The position numbers and the translations under genes were made by a program. From positions 1-64,000 of the forward strand of contig NZ_JAAXOQ010000007.1 of assembly GCF_012396015.1 (NCBI RefSeq): a stretch of 64,000 nt of DNA, given 5' to 3'. Of the stretch, positions 34,390 to 43,883 are shown in pieces (position 1 is the stretch's first letter; every line of letters begins with the position of its first letter). The DNA is from Tsukamurella spumae. GTDB taxonomy: Bacteria; Actinomycetota; Actinomycetes; Mycobacteriales; Mycobacteriaceae. The notes under the pieces are model-generated. The model ran no database searches. It was given only the letters and a program-made list of their open reading frames with translations, and had not been told where the DNA came from.

Positions 34390-35142
34390 ATGGACCTGCT
34401 GATCGGCCTGGTCGCGGTCGCGCTCTGCGGCGCCGCGGCCTGGAACGTGCGGCGTGCGGGGCCGGGCTCCGAGCGGATACTCGGCATCGCCCGGTACGCA
34501 CGCGCATGGGTCCGAGCGAGCCCCGTCGCCGCCCTGATGTGGCTGGTCGTGATGTCGAACACCGTGATGCTGCTCGGGCTGCCGCACAGCCTCGGCGAGC
34601 AGGTGCTCGAGGCGCACAGCACCAACCTCGAGCAGTTCGGCTCCCACCCGTTGCAGTCGCTGATCACGTCCGCGCTGTGGATCGAACCGGTCGACATCCC
34701 GTTCGTCACGCTGATGACCCTGCTGGTGCTCGGACCGGCCGAGCGGTGGCTGGGCCACGCGGGCATGCCCATGGTGTACTTCGCGGGCAGCGCCACCGCC
34801 TCGCTGATCTCGGTGCTGTCGGCGAATCGCCTCCTCGCGCACGGGATCCTCACCGACGACCTCGACGTGCAGGGCATGATCGACGTGGGCGTGAGCTACG
34901 GCAGTCTGTGCCTCGCGGGGCTCATGGTCTACCTGATCACGTCGTGGCGCTGGCGCGTCGCGGCGATGCTGGCCCTGCCGATCCTGGTGCAGCTGAGCAT
35001 GCCCTTCTTCGGGCTCTACTCCACGCTCGGGCACTTGCGCGCGGTCCTGCTCGGCTACCTGCTCTACCCCGTGACCCGGATCCCGTCGATCCGCCGCCGC
35101 GCCGCGAACTGGACCTGGCGGTTCCGGGTCACCACACCCTGA
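34390..35142 (+). CDS. Rhomboid-like polytopic membrane protein
   Basis: A 250-residue protein with about six transmembrane segments. The helix near 165-182 contains GVSYGSLCLAG (Ser169) and a later helix starts STLGHLRAVLLGYLLY (His215). This Ser/His pairing and the GxSxG-like loop resemble rhomboid intramembrane proteases and match the actinobacterial rhomboid-like family of uncertain activity. Start choice: ATG 34390; a TTG at 34378 is possible. It stands 34 bases after the dehydrogenase gene on the same strand and its stop slightly overlaps the convergent peptidase gene. Confidence 0.65.
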   Translation: MDLLIGLVAVALCGAAAWNVRRAGPGSERILGIARYARAWVRASPVAALMWLVVMSNTVMLLGLPHSLGEQVLEAHSTNLEQFGSHPLQSLITSALWIEPVDIPFVTLMTLLVLGPAERWLGHAGMPMVYFAGSATASLISVLSANRLLAHGILTDDLDVQGMIDVGVSYGSLCLAGLMVYLITSWRWRVAAMLALPILVQLSMPFFGLYSTLGHLRAVLLGYLLYPVTRIPSIRRRAANWTWRFRVTTP

Positions 35143-37369
35143 CCCGGTCCTTCGGGTCCAGCCACTCGCCGTCGCCGGGCTTGACGCCGAAGGTGTCGGC
35201 GAAGGAACCGACATTCTTGACCACCTGGTTCGCACGGAACTCGTTGGGCGCGTGCGGATCCGTCGCCAGGGACTGGATCGCGGCGGCCTGCCGGGCCTTG
35301 TTGCGCCAGATCCGTCCCCAGCTCAGGAACAGGGGCGTCAGGTCCGGCCCGGACGCCGGTGCCGCGCTGCCCGACGGTGCCGCGCTCGCCCCGGCACTCG
35401 TACTCGCCGACGGCGCGGCGCTCGCCCGCCCCGCCCCCTCGGTACCGGGGTCGCGGTTGGCGACGGCGATCCGGTAGGCGGCCACGGCGATCGACAGCCC
35501 GCCGAGATCGGCGAGGTTCTCCCCCACCGTGAGGCCGCCGTTGACCTTGTTCTCCGGCGGGAGTCCCGCGGGCACCAGCACGTCGTACTGGGCGATGAGC
35601 GCCTTCGTCCGCTTCTCGAACTCGGCCCGGTCGGCGGGCTCCCACCAGTCCTTGAGGTTGCCGTCACCGTCGTACTTGGCCCCCTGGTCGTCGAAGGCGT
35701 GGCCGATCTCGTGCCCGATCACCGCGCCGATCCCGCCGTAGTTGACCGCGGACTGCGCGTCCGGGGAGAAGAACGGCGACTGCAGGATCGCCGCCGGGAA
35801 GACGATCTCGTTCATGCCGGGGTTGTAGTAGGCGTTGACCGTCTGCGGAGTCATCAGCCACTCGCCCTTGTCCACGGGCTTGGCGAGCTTCGCGAGCTGG
35901 TAGGCGTTGTCGAACTCGCCGGACGCGCGGACGTTGTCGACGATCGACTTCGAGTCGGTCTTCAGGTCCGAGTAGTCGCGCCACTGATCGGGGTAGCCGA
36001 TCTTGGTGCGGATCTTCTCCAGCTTCGCCGCGGCCGCCCGCCGGGTGGCGGGCGTCATCCAGTCGAGGTCCTCGAAGCTCGCGCGGTAGGCGCTGCGCAG
36101 GTTGTTCACCAGCTGCTCGGCCTGCTTCTTGGCGTCGGCGGGGAAGTGCTTCTTGACGTACAGCTCCCCCAGCGCCTCGCCCAGTGCCCCCTCGACGACC
36201 GCGACGCCGCGCTTCCACCGATCGCGCTGCTGCTCCACGCCGCTGAGCGTCTTCGAGTAGAACTCGAAGTTGGCGGTCACGATCGGCGCCGCGAGGTACG
36301 CGGCGTAGGCCCGCACCACCTGGATCCGGGCGTGGTCCTTGAGAGTGTCCAGATCGGTGTCCGCCCACAGCTTGGCCGCGGAGGTCAGGAAACTCGGCTG
36401 CGCCACGACGATGTTCTTCGCATCCTCGGCCTTGATCCCCACGGCCTTCTGCCAGCGGTTCCAGTCGTAGCCGGGCGCCAGCTTGCCCAGCTCCGACCAC
36501 GGGTACGGGTTGTAGGTGTTGGTCGCATCGCGCGAGCGCACCCGGTCCCAGTGGCCCTTCGCGACGGAGGTCTCGAACGCGAGCACCCGGGCGGCGACGG
36601 CGGGCGGGTCCGACAGCCCCGCGAGCGAGGCGACCTTCTCGAGGTAGGCGCGGTACTTGTCGCGCACGTCGGCGTACTTGGCGTCCCGGTAGTACGCCTC
36701 GTCGGGCAGGCCGATGCCCGACTGCACCAGATTGAGCACGTACTTCGACGAATCCTTCTGGTCGGTGTCGACGTAGTAGCCGACGAGCCCGCTCACACCC
36801 TGCTTCTGATGCGCGCCGGTCACGTCGAGCAGCGCGTCCTTGTCGGCCGCCTTGTCGATCGCCTCGAGATCGGGCTTGATCGGGTCGGCGCCCGCCGCAT
36901 CGATCCGCGCCGTGTCCATGAACGAGTCGTACACGTCCCGGATCTTCGCCTCGGCACTGCGCGTCCGGGGATCCTTGATGCTCTCGATGATGACCTTGAG
37001 CTGGTCGAGCGCCCGGTCGGACAGATCGGTGAAGGTGTTGAACGAGGCCTTGTCGGCGGGGATCGTGAAGCCCTCGTACCACGCGCCGTTGACGTGCCGG
37101 AACAGGTCGTCCTGCGGCCGCACGCCCGGGGCGACGCCCGAGAGGTCCGGGCCGGTCAGGGGGCGCGGCGGGGCGGCGGAGGTCGACGGTCCGCCGCCCG
37201 GCCCCGAGACGCCGCAGGCCGCGAGCACGCCGGCACCCGCCAGGACGCCGAACCCGGCGAGGAAGCGCCGACGGTTGAAACCGGCCGATGAGGGGCCGCC
37301 GAAGGGGTCCCGGTCGCGCGGCGGGTGCACGGAGCCGGATGCCGACGGGTGTACTGAGCCAGAGTCCAT
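35129..37369 (-). CDS. M13-family zinc metallopeptidase, Tat-exported lipoprotein
   Basis: A neprilysin-like endopeptidase of 746 residues. The N-terminus has a twin-arginine signal (NRRRFLAGFGVLAGAGVL) ending in the lipobox LAAC, so it is probably exported folded and lipidated. The zinc site is HEIGH (His553, Glu554, His557) with the third ligand in the GENLADLGG motif; NAYYNP, for substrate backbone binding, is present. The C-terminus is VRVW where most members have CRVW. A Ser/Ala/Pro-rich insert of about 30 residues (near 645-675) interrupts the catalytic domain after GENLADLGG, which is unusual. The physiological substrate is unknown. Confidence 0.93.
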   Translation of the reverse strand: MDSGSVHPSASGSVHPPRDRDPFGGPSSAGFNRRRFLAGFGVLAGAGVLAACGVSGPGGGPSTSAAPPRPLTGPDLSGVAPGVRPQDDLFRHVNGAWYEGFTIPADKASFNTFTDLSDRALDQLKVIIESIKDPRTRSAEAKIRDVYDSFMDTARIDAAGADPIKPDLEAIDKAADKDALLDVTGAHQKQGVSGLVGYYVDTDQKDSSKYVLNLVQSGIGLPDEAYYRDAKYADVRDKYRAYLEKVASLAGLSDPPAVAARVLAFETSVAKGHWDRVRSRDATNTYNPYPWSELGKLAPGYDWNRWQKAVGIKAEDAKNIVVAQPSFLTSAAKLWADTDLDTLKDHARIQVVRAYAAYLAAPIVTANFEFYSKTLSGVEQQRDRWKRGVAVVEGALGEALGELYVKKHFPADAKKQAEQLVNNLRSAYRASFEDLDWMTPATRRAAAAKLEKIRTKIGYPDQWRDYSDLKTDSKSIVDNVRASGEFDNAYQLAKLAKPVDKGEWLMTPQTVNAYYNPGMNEIVFPAAILQSPFFSPDAQSAVNYGGIGAVIGHEIGHAFDDQGAKYDGDGNLKDWWEPADRAEFEKRTKALIAQYDVLVPAGLPPENKVNGGLTVGENLADLGGLSIAVAAYRIAVANRDPGTEGAGRASAAPSASTSAGASAAPSGSAAPASGPDLTPLFLSWGRIWRNKARQAAAIQSLATDPHAPNEFRANQVVKNVGSFADTFGVKPGDGEWLDPKDRVRVW

Positions 37370-37410
37370 ATCCGCATCTAACCCGATCGCCGGGTCGACC
37401 GTGCGATGTA

Positions 37411-38283
37411 CTAACTACCCGGGTCGGGGTTCGTCGTATCCCGCGAGGTGACGACGATCGCGATCACGATGAGCGCGATCCCGACCGCCTCGATCCAGCC
37501 GGGGCGCTGGCCCAGCATCACCGCGCCGACGCCGGTCGCCGTGACCGGCAGGAGAGCGAGCAGCAGCGCGAACCGCGCACGGCCGACCCGGCCCAGCACC
37601 ACCTGGTCCAGCACGTACGGGATCACCGAGCTGAGCAGGCCGAGCCCGAGCCCGAGAATCCACACCTCCCACTGCAGGAAGGCCCCGGGGCGAGCGACCA
37701 GATCGGGGGCCAGGGCGGGCACCGCCAGCACCAGCGCGCCGGCCGCCAGCCCCACGCCGAGGCCCTCGATGCCGCCGCCCGCGTCGGCGACGCGCTTGCC
37801 GATCACGATGTACCCGGCCCACAGGCCCGCTGCGAGCAGTGCGAATCCGACGCCGACGGCACCGTCGTACCCGGACACCGCAGTGATGTTCACGCCCGCC
37901 ACGCACACCACCCCGACCAGCGCCGCGGCGGCGGCGAGCAGGTCGACGGTGCGCCGCGACCCCGCGACCGCGACGGTGATCGGCCCGAGGAACTCGATCG
38001 CGACGGCGGTGCCGAGGTCGATGTGCGCGATCGCCTCGTAGAAGGCCATGTTCATGAGCACCGTCACGGTGCCGAACAGGGCCGCGACGCGCAGCCGCGC
38101 GGCGGACCAGTTCCTGCGGCGCGGCCGCAGCGCCAGGATCAGGATCAGGCCGGCTCCCGCGCCCCGCAACCACGCCACCGCGACGGGCGAGAGCGACTCG
38201 AATAGGCCGACGCCGAGCGATGCGCCCACGTACTGGCTGATCGCCCCGATCACGAACATCGCGGGGATCATCAGCGGCATCAC
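37411..38283 (-). CDS. EamA/DMT-family transporter (RhtA-like)
   Basis: A ten-helix drug/metabolite-type exporter of 290 residues with two EamA repeats (about 5-135 and 145-280). FYEAIAHIDLGTAVAIEFLG in repeat 1 and 'RFALLLALLPVTATGVGAVM' in repeat 2 resemble threonine/homoserine exporter RhtA. The substrate cannot be decided from sequence; amino acids are a reasonable guess. It lies 41 bases downstream of the M13 gene on the same strand. Confidence 0.85.
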   Translation of the reverse strand: MMPLMIPAMFVIGAISQYVGASLGVGLFESLSPVAVAWLRGAGAGLILILALRPRRRNWSAARLRVAALFGTVTVLMNMAFYEAIAHIDLGTAVAIEFLGPITVAVAGSRRTVDLLAAAAALVGVVCVAGVNITAVSGYDGAVGVGFALLAAGLWAGYIVIGKRVADAGGGIEGLGVGLAAGALVLAVPALAPDLVARPGAFLQWEVWILGLGLGLLSSVIPYVLDQVVLGRVGRARFALLLALLPVTATGVGAVMLGQRPGWIEAVGIALIVIAIVVTSRDTTNPDPGS

Positions 38284-38359
38284 GTTGCCCAGCCTAAGGG
38301 CCCGCTCAACCGGTTTTGTTCACCCTCCGAGAACATGCCGCCCGCCTCCCGGATGCGGT

Positions 38360-38385
38360 GGAACAAATCGGTATCCTCGAACGTA
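38360..38385 (+). promoter_or_regulatory. Candidate ECF-type (SigE/SigH-like) promoter upstream of the DUF7455 gene
   Basis: GGAAC at 38360-38364 is followed after 17 bases by CGTA at 38382, close to the GGAAC-N17-CGTT pattern of SigE/SigH promoters in this order. An A/T-rich run with TATAAAG overlaps the -10 and could instead be a sigma-70 type -10. The match is one base off, so it is tentative. Confidence 0.4.
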
Positions 38386-38426
38386 TAAAGAGATGTAAGA
38401 ACGGTTCACCTAGGAACGGAGGAATC

Positions 38427-38642
38427 ATGACGAACACTGTCACTTCAGAGGCCCCCGCGGGCGATGCCTTCGCTCCCCTCACCGCGTCCGATCGCTGTGA
38501 TCGCTGCGCGGCGGCCGCCCAGGTCCGAGCGGTTCTCCCCTCGGGCTTCGAGTTGCTCTTCTGCGGCCATCACTTCTCCGAGCATCGGGACAAGCTCGAC
38601 GCCCAGGGTGCGACGGTCGTGACCGAGCCCCTCACCGTGTAA
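38427..38642 (+). CDS. DUF7455 small zinc-binding-like protein
   Basis: A 71-residue protein with a CDRC pair (residues 24-27) and a CGHH motif (about 47-50), a plausible four-ligand zinc site. It belongs to a short actinobacterial family near the sigma factor genes; its function is unknown to me. The ATG at 38427 has a strong GGAGG ribosome binding site, suggesting high expression. It is followed by a long terminator hairpin. Confidence 0.8.
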   Translation: MTNTVTSEAPAGDAFAPLTASDRCDRCAAAAQVRAVLPSGFELLFCGHHFSEHRDKLDAQGATVVTEPLTV

Positions 38643-38658
38643 GTCTCCGATCCCGGCC

Positions 38659-38705
38659 GAAGGCGCCGCGCATCCGCCCTACTTCCGGATGCGCGGCGCC
38701 TTCGT
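38659..38705. terminator. Bidirectional terminator between the DUF7455 and helicase genes
   Basis: A 19-bp inverted repeat (CGAAGGCGCCGCGCATCCG and its complement) with a loop of about 9 bases lies between the convergent stops at 38642 and 38713. It is the longest perfect stem noted in the window. Confidence 0.85.
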
Positions 38706-38712
38706 CTCCCGG

Positions 38713-40404
38713 TCACTTCCAGGTACGGAGCGCGGCGATGCGTTCGCGCAATTGATCGGCCGAGGCCATCGCGGTGACCGGGCCACCGAGCCTGCTGCGC
38801 AGCTCGTTGTGCACCACGCCGTGCGGTTTGCCCGTGCGGTGGTGATGCATCGCGACCAGTGAATTGAGCTCGCGCCGCAGCGCCGAGAGCTGCGCGCCGG
38901 CGGTGGCGCGCTCCTCGACCTCGGGCGGCGGCGCGGGCCGTTCCTCGGCCGCCGACCGACCGCCGACCTGTTCCTTCTGCCGCTGCTGCAGCAGCGCGCG
39001 CATCTGCTCGGCGTCGAGCAGACCCGGGAGGCCCAGGTAGTCGGCCTCCTCCTCGCTGCCCGCGAAAGTCGCGGTGCCGTACGAGGATCCGTCGTAGATG
39101 AGCTGGTCGAGCTCGGCGTCGGCATGCAGCGAGACGAAGGCCTTCTCCTCCTCGCCCGGCTCGTCCTTCTGCTTGTTGGCGTCGATGAGCAGCGCGTCCT
39201 CGAGCCCGTCGGACTCGCGGTGCGGCTTGCCGAGCACGTGGTCGCGCTGCTCCTCCAGCTTCGCCGCGAGGTCGAGCAGGACGGGCACCGAGGGCAGGAA
39301 GACGCTCGCCGTCTCGCCGGGCACGCGCAGTCGCACGAAGCGCCCGATCGCCTGGGCGAAGAACAGCGGCGTGGACGCGCTCGTCGCATACACACCGACG
39401 GCGAGCCGCGGGACGTCGACGCCCTCGGACACCATGCGCACGGCGACCATCCACTTGTCGGTGCCCTCGGCGAAGGCCGAGATCCGCTTCGACGCCGTCG
39501 GATCGTCGGAGAGCACCACGGTGACCTTCTCGCCGCTGATCTCCTCGAGGAGTTCGGCGTAGTCGCGCGCGGTGGACTGATCGGTGGCGATGACGAGGCC
39601 GCCCGCGTCGGGCATCGCCCGACGGAGCTGATCGAGCCGGGTGTTCGCGGCCTGCAGCACCGCGGGGATCCAGTCGCCGTGCGGGTCGAGCGCAGTTCGC
39701 CACGCGCGCCCCGTCTGCTCCTTGCTGAGCGGCTCGCCGAGCCGCGCCGTGAACTCCTCGCCGGCGCTGGTGCGCCAGCTGGCCTGGCCCGAGTAGGCCA
39801 GGAAGACCACGGGACGCACGACCCCGTCGGCCAGCGCGTCCGAGTAGCCGTACACGTGGTCCGCCTTCGACCGCTGGCCGCCGCCGAACTCCGGCTCATA
39901 GGTCACGAACGGGATCGGGTTGTCGTCGCTGCGGAACGGGGTGCCGGTCAGAGCGAGCCGTCGAGTGGCGCCCTCGAAGGCCTCGCGCACGCCCTCGCCC
40001 CAGCTCTTGGCGTCGCCCGCGTGGTGGATCTCATCGAGGATGACCAGGGTCTTGTAGGCGGTGGTGCGCGCGTGGTGCTTGTACGGGTGCATGCCGACCT
40101 GGGCGTAGGTGATCACGACCCCGTCGAAATCCGACGACGTGCTACCGCCCGAATTGGTGAAGTTCGGGTCGAGGTTGATACCGCTGCGCGCGGCGGCCTC
40201 GGCCCACTGGTACTTCAGGTGCTCCGTGGGCGCGACCACCGTGACGCGTTCGACGGTGCGGTCGGCGAGCAGCTCGGAGGCCACCCGCAGCGCGAAGGTC
40301 GTCTTACCGGCACCCGGCGTCGCCACCGCGAGGAAGTCCTGCGGCTTCGCGGTCAGGTACTTCGTGAGCGCACGGCGCTGCCAGACACGAAGTGAAACCG
40401 CCAT
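38713..40404 (-). CDS. DEAD/DEAH-box superfamily II helicase (XPB/type III restriction-like)
   Basis: An ATP-dependent helicase or translocase of 563 residues. Motif I is ATPGAGKTTFAL (Lys34), Ia 'VVAPTEHLKYQW', II DEIHH (about 130), III LALTGTP, and VI 'FFAQAIGRFVRLR'. The C-terminal 180 residues are an uncharacterised charged extension ending in an Arg/Leu-rich helix. It resembles DNA-repair-type SF2 helicases rather than RNA DEAD-box proteins. ATG 40404 chosen; GTG 40416 would add four residues. It is conserved near sigB in relatives. No nuclease domain is visible. Confidence 0.85.
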   Translation of the reverse strand: MAVSLRVWQRRALTKYLTAKPQDFLAVATPGAGKTTFALRVASELLADRTVERVTVVAPTEHLKYQWAEAAARSGINLDPNFTNSGGSTSSDFDGVVITYAQVGMHPYKHHARTTAYKTLVILDEIHHAGDAKSWGEGVREAFEGATRRLALTGTPFRSDDNPIPFVTYEPEFGGGQRSKADHVYGYSDALADGVVRPVVFLAYSGQASWRTSAGEEFTARLGEPLSKEQTGRAWRTALDPHGDWIPAVLQAANTRLDQLRRAMPDAGGLVIATDQSTARDYAELLEEISGEKVTVVLSDDPTASKRISAFAEGTDKWMVAVRMVSEGVDVPRLAVGVYATSASTPLFFAQAIGRFVRLRVPGETASVFLPSVPVLLDLAAKLEEQRDHVLGKPHRESDGLEDALLIDANKQKDEPGEEEKAFVSLHADAELDQLIYDGSSYGTATFAGSEEEADYLGLPGLLDAEQMRALLQQRQKEQVGGRSAAEERPAPPPEVEERATAGAQLSALRRELNSLVAMHHHRTGKPHGVVHNELRSRLGGPVTAMASADQLRERIAALRTWK

Positions 40405-40557
40405 CGAGAAACGCACCCCTATACCGCGAAGAGAAGCCCACCCGGCAGGTGTTGCGAGCGCGGGCGGGTCGATCGTGAACCCTGGAAGAGTCTACTCGCA
40501 ACACGCGCCGATCCCGGTTCCGACGTGATCGGCCCCGGTGCGGAAGACTGGACCGCG

Positions 40558-41736
40558 ATGGACGACGCAGAGGGACCGGCTCCGGGCCGGCAGCAGAGTC
40601 CCGCGAAGGATGCGGGGCCGGTCGATCCGGGCCCGCACACGCGTGACCTGGACCGCCCCCGGCGCGCCCCGCTGCACCTGCGCGCGTGGGCCGTGGTGCG
40701 GGACATGCCCGCCGTGCTGTGGCGCACCGTCGTCAAGTCCTGGGACGATTCGATCGTCGGGCACAGCGCCCAGGCCGCCTTCTGGACCACCCTGTCGCTG
40801 GCGCCGCTGCTACTGGCGCTGATGGGCCTCATCGGCTACGTCGCGAACTGGTTCGGCCCCGACACCATCGGCGTGATCCACGACCGGATCATCTCCTTCG
40901 GGCTCCGGGTGTTCACGCCGAACGTGGTGGACGAGATCATCCGCCCCATGGTCGACGGGGTGCTCCAACAGGGCCGCGGCGATGTCGCGTCGGTCGGCTT
41001 CATCCTGGCGCTGTGGGCCGGGTCGTCCGCGTTGTCCTCGTACGTCGACTCGATCAACATGGCGCACGACCAGCACACGGTGCGCAATCCCGTGTTCCAA
41101 CGACTGTTCGCCCTGGTGCTCTACGTCGAGTTCCTGGTGATCGCGGTGTTCACGCTCCCGCTGGTAGCGCTGGGACCGACCTTCCTGGTCAAGTACATCC
41201 CCACGTCGTGGCATCCGGCCGTCGCGCAGCTCATCGACTTCGGGTACCTGCCCTTCGTCGTGCTCATGCTGGTCGGCGGACTGGCGCTGCTCTACCGGCA
41301 GGCGCTGCCGCACCCGCTGCCCTGGTATCGCCACCTGCCCGGTGCCGCGCTCGCCGCGCTCATCTTCCTGGTCGCGTCGACGGGGCTGCGGGTCTACCTG
41401 TCCTTCATCGCGTCGGGGCGGGGGATCTCCTACGGCGCGCTCGCGACCCCGATCGCGTTCCTGCTGTTCACGTTCTTCCTGGGCTTCGCCGTGATGGTGG
41501 GCGCCGAGTTCAACGCCGCGCTGCAGGCCCGCTGGCCCGCGCGGGAGATCCGCACCGACCAGCTGCGCGACTGGGTGGTCGAGCAGATCAAGGAGGTCGG
41601 CATCTCCGACCCCGGCAAGGCCGCGGCGGAGGGGCTGCGCCGCGCCACCGACCCGATCCGGCGGCGGCAGCGCCCCGAGCCCGAGCCCGAGCGGTCCGCG
41701 CCGCCCCGCCCCGCACCGCGGGTCGGGCCCCGCTGA
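40558..41736 (+). CDS. YihY/BrkB-family inner membrane protein
   Basis: A 392-residue membrane protein of the UPF0761/YihY family. It has a hydrophilic Pro/Arg-rich N-terminus, then the conserved 'IVGHSAQAAFWTTLSLAPLL' segment, about six transmembrane helices (about 70-340), the family motif 'YGALATPIAFLLFTFFLGF', and a Pro/Arg/Glu-rich tail. It was once called ribonuclease BN, but that assignment belongs to another gene. Function unknown; transport or envelope roles are proposed. Corresponds to Rv2707. Start between GTG 40525 and ATG 40558 is uncertain. Its stop abuts the convergent DUF3039 gene. Confidence 0.87.
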   Translation: MDDAEGPAPGRQQSPAKDAGPVDPGPHTRDLDRPRRAPLHLRAWAVVRDMPAVLWRTVVKSWDDSIVGHSAQAAFWTTLSLAPLLLALMGLIGYVANWFGPDTIGVIHDRIISFGLRVFTPNVVDEIIRPMVDGVLQQGRGDVASVGFILALWAGSSALSSYVDSINMAHDQHTVRNPVFQRLFALVLYVEFLVIAVFTLPLVALGPTFLVKYIPTSWHPAVAQLIDFGYLPFVVLMLVGGLALLYRQALPHPLPWYRHLPGAALAALIFLVASTGLRVYLSFIASGRGISYGALATPIAFLLFTFFLGFAVMVGAEFNAALQARWPAREIRTDQLRDWVVEQIKEVGISDPGKAAAEGLRRATDPIRRRQRPEPEPERSAPPRPAPRVGPR

Positions 41737-41973
41737 CTACTTCTTCATGCGGTCGTAGATCTTCTTGCACTCGGGGCACACGGGCGAGCCGGGCTTCGCC
41801 GACTTGGTGACCGGGAAGGTCTCCCCGCACAGCGCCACCACGTAGTTGCCCATCACGGCCGACTCCGCGATCTTGTTCTTCCGCACGTAGTGGAAGAACT
41901 TGGGGGTGTCGTCGTCGTTGCCGGTGTCGGCGTCGACATCGACGTCCGGCTTCTCCAGGGTCTTCGTGCTCAT
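41737..41973 (-). CDS. DUF3039 family protein (Rv2708c-like)
   Basis: A 78-residue protein with an acidic N-terminus and a C-terminal zinc-ribbon-like part: 'VVALCGETFPVTK' followed by 'PVCPECKKIYDRMKK', giving Cys..CxxC. The family is conserved next to DUF3099 and sigB in Mycobacteriales; function unknown. The start could be ATG 41973 or ATG 41982. It is divergent from the DUF3099 gene. Confidence 0.87.
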   Translation of the reverse strand: MSTKTLEKPDVDVDADTGNDDDTPKFFHYVRKNKIAESAVMGNYVVALCGETFPVTKSAKPGSPVCPECKKIYDRMKK

Positions 41974-42011
41974 GACTTTCATTCTGCCAGGCGCAGTGGG
42001 ACGATCGAAGG

Positions 42012-42350
42012 GTGGGAAATCAGGAGGAAGACGGCACGTACGTCATCACCGACGCGGAGGAGTCGTACGAGGAGCAGTACCGGCGCCGTGTGCGGCGATA
42101 CCTGCTGATCATGGCCATCCGCATTCCCGCGCTCGTCATCTCCGCCTGGATCTACACGGCGACCGGCAACTGGGTCGTCGCGCTGGCTGTGCTGGCCGGG
42201 TCCATCCCGATCCCGTGGATCGCGGTGATCCGCGCGAACGACCGGCCCCGCAAGCGCAAGGGCGCGCCGGACCGGTTCACCCGCCGCAAGCTGGATCGCC
42301 TCGCGCTGCAGGGCCACCCGATCACGACGCTCCCGGGACACGGCGAGTAG
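42012..42350 (+). CDS. DUF3099 family membrane protein (Rv2709-like)
   Basis: A 112-residue protein with two transmembrane helices (about residues 32-50 and 53-72) followed by a basic cytoplasmic tail (NDRPRKRKGAPDRF). The N-terminus has the family motif 'YVITDAEESYEEQY'. Function unknown. It begins with GTG at 42012, 38 bases from the divergent DUF3039 gene, and is followed directly by the methyltransferase gene (stop TAG then GTG). Confidence 0.87.
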   Translation: MGNQEEDGTYVITDAEESYEEQYRRRVRRYLLIMAIRIPALVISAWIYTATGNWVVALAVLAGSIPIPWIAVIRANDRPRKRKGAPDRFTRRKLDRLALQGHPITTLPGHGE

Positions 42351-43832
42351 GTGCGTCTCTCCCCCGCCCTGGCACCTTTGTGCCGGCGGCTCGGCCCCGT
42401 GCTGGCCGCCGCCGACTTCGCGGAATCGTCTGTCGCCCACCGTCTGGGTGAGGCCTACGGCTGCCTGTCGCGGGGCGAGCCCGGCCCCGTCGAGGCCGCG
42501 GCGCCCGGCGGCGCGCCGCTCGACGTCATGATCAGGTTGTTCCTGGCCGCAGCGCCCGTGCCCCGTTCCCAGGTCGACGGTGCGCTCGCCCCGGTCACCG
42601 TCGACGAGGCGGTCGCGGCGGGGCTGCTCGAGCCCGATCCGGACGATCCGTCGCGCGTGCGCGCGGCGCTGAGCCTGCGACCGCTGGACCTGCCGGACGG
42701 GCCGCAGTGGTTCGTCTCCGACCTCGACGGCCTCATGCGGCCGCACCCGCAACACCGCGAGCACGTGCTCGGCGTGGGCCACGCCTCCCAGTCGCTGCTG
42801 CGGGCCACACCCCGCCAGCCGGTGGGCAGCGTCCTCGACCTGGGAACGGGCTGCGGCGTGCACGCGTGTGCCGCCGCGAGGTTCGCGGGCGTCGTGACGG
42901 CCACCGATGTCAGCGACCGGGCCGCGGGGTTCGCCGCGGCGTCGGCGGCACTGAACGGCGTCGATGTCGAGGTCCTGACCGGTGACTGGTTCGCGCCGGT
43001 CGCGGGGCGCACCTTCGACCTCCTGCTCGCGAACCCGCCCTTCGTCGTGGGTGAGGGCCGCGTCGACCACACCTACCGCGACTCGGGCCTCGACCTCGAC
43101 GGCGCCTCGGAGCTGGTGGTGCGCGGCGCGCCGGCGCACCTGGCGGACGGCGGGACCGCCGCGCTGCTCGCCTCCTGGGTGCACCGCGACGACGAGGCCT
43201 GGCAGGCGCGCGTGGCGTCCTGGCTCCCGTCCGAGGGCATCGCGGCGTGGGTGCTCCAGCGCGACGTGGCCGACCCCGCGCTGTACGTCGGCACGTGGCT
43301 GCGGGACGAGGGACTCGACCCGCGCGTCGGCGAGGGCCGTGCGAAGTCCGATCGGTGGCTCGCGCACCTCGCCGACGCGGCGGTGACCGGCATCGGCTTC
43401 GGGTTCGTGTTCCTGCGGTCGATCGACGGCCCGTCCGAGGTGGTCTGCGAGGAGCTCTCGCATCCCTTCGACGACCCGCTCGGCGACGAGGTGCCCGAGC
43501 ACTTCGCCCGGATGACCCGGCTTCGCGACCTCGACCTGGACGCCGCGCGACCGCTGCTCGGCGACGACATCGCGCTCGAGCGGGTGTCGGTGCGCGACGG
43601 CGACGAGGGCTGGGACGAGGTGGCGGTGCGGGCGACCCGGATGTCCGGCCCGCGGTGGACCCACGAGATCGACGACGCCGGCGCCCGGCTGCTCGCGGGA
43701 TGCCGCGGGGAGCTCACGACCGAGGACCTGGTGATCCTGCTCGAGGCCGCGACCGGCGCGGACGATCTGACCGAACCGGCCCGCCGCCTGCTCGCGGATC
43801 TCCACCGGCACGGATTTGTAACCTTCCTCTAA
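42351..43832 (+). CDS. Class I SAM-dependent methyltransferase with NPPF motif (PrmC/HemK-like)
   Basis: A 493-residue protein. An N-terminal domain of about 150 residues of unknown role precedes a Rossmann methyltransferase domain with SAM loop '[16 protein letters not shown]' (about 160-175) and '[13 protein letters not shown]' (about 225). NPPF/NPPY is typical of enzymes methylating amide or amino nitrogens in glutamine, adenine or guanine. A C-terminal domain of about 200 residues follows. The target is unknown. It begins immediately at the DUF3099 stop, so it is translated from the same mRNA. Confidence 0.85.
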   Translation: MRLSPALAPLCRRLGPVLAAADFAESSVAHRLGEAYGCLSRGEPGPVEAAAPGGAPLDVMIRLFLAAAPVPRSQVDGALAPVTVDEAVAAGLLEPDPDDPSRVRAALSLRPLDLPDGPQWFVSDLDGLMRPHPQHREHVLGVGHASQSLLRATPRQPVGSVLDLGTGCGVHACAAARFAGVVTATDVSDRAAGFAAASAALNGVDVEVLTGDWFAPVAGRTFDLLLANPPFVVGEGRVDHTYRDSGLDLDGASELVVRGAPAHLADGGTAALLASWVHRDDEAWQARVASWLPSEGIAAWVLQRDVADPALYVGTWLRDEGLDPRVGEGRAKSDRWLAHLADAAVTGIGFGFVFLRSIDGPSEVVCEELSHPFDDPLGDEVPEHFARMTRLRDLDLDAARPLLGDDIALERVSVRDGDEGWDEVAVRATRMSGPRWTHEIDDAGARLLAGCRGELTTEDLVILLEAATGADDLTEPARRLLADLHRHGFVTFL

Positions 43833-43883
43833 GCAACTTCTCAGAACGTCTCCGCGTTTTCGCAGGTCAGACGATCCGGGCTC

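Noticed and set aside
40558-41736. YihY protein as ribonuclease BN
   Set aside because: The old RNase BN label for this family was a misassignment; the protein is a polytopic membrane protein without nuclease motifs.
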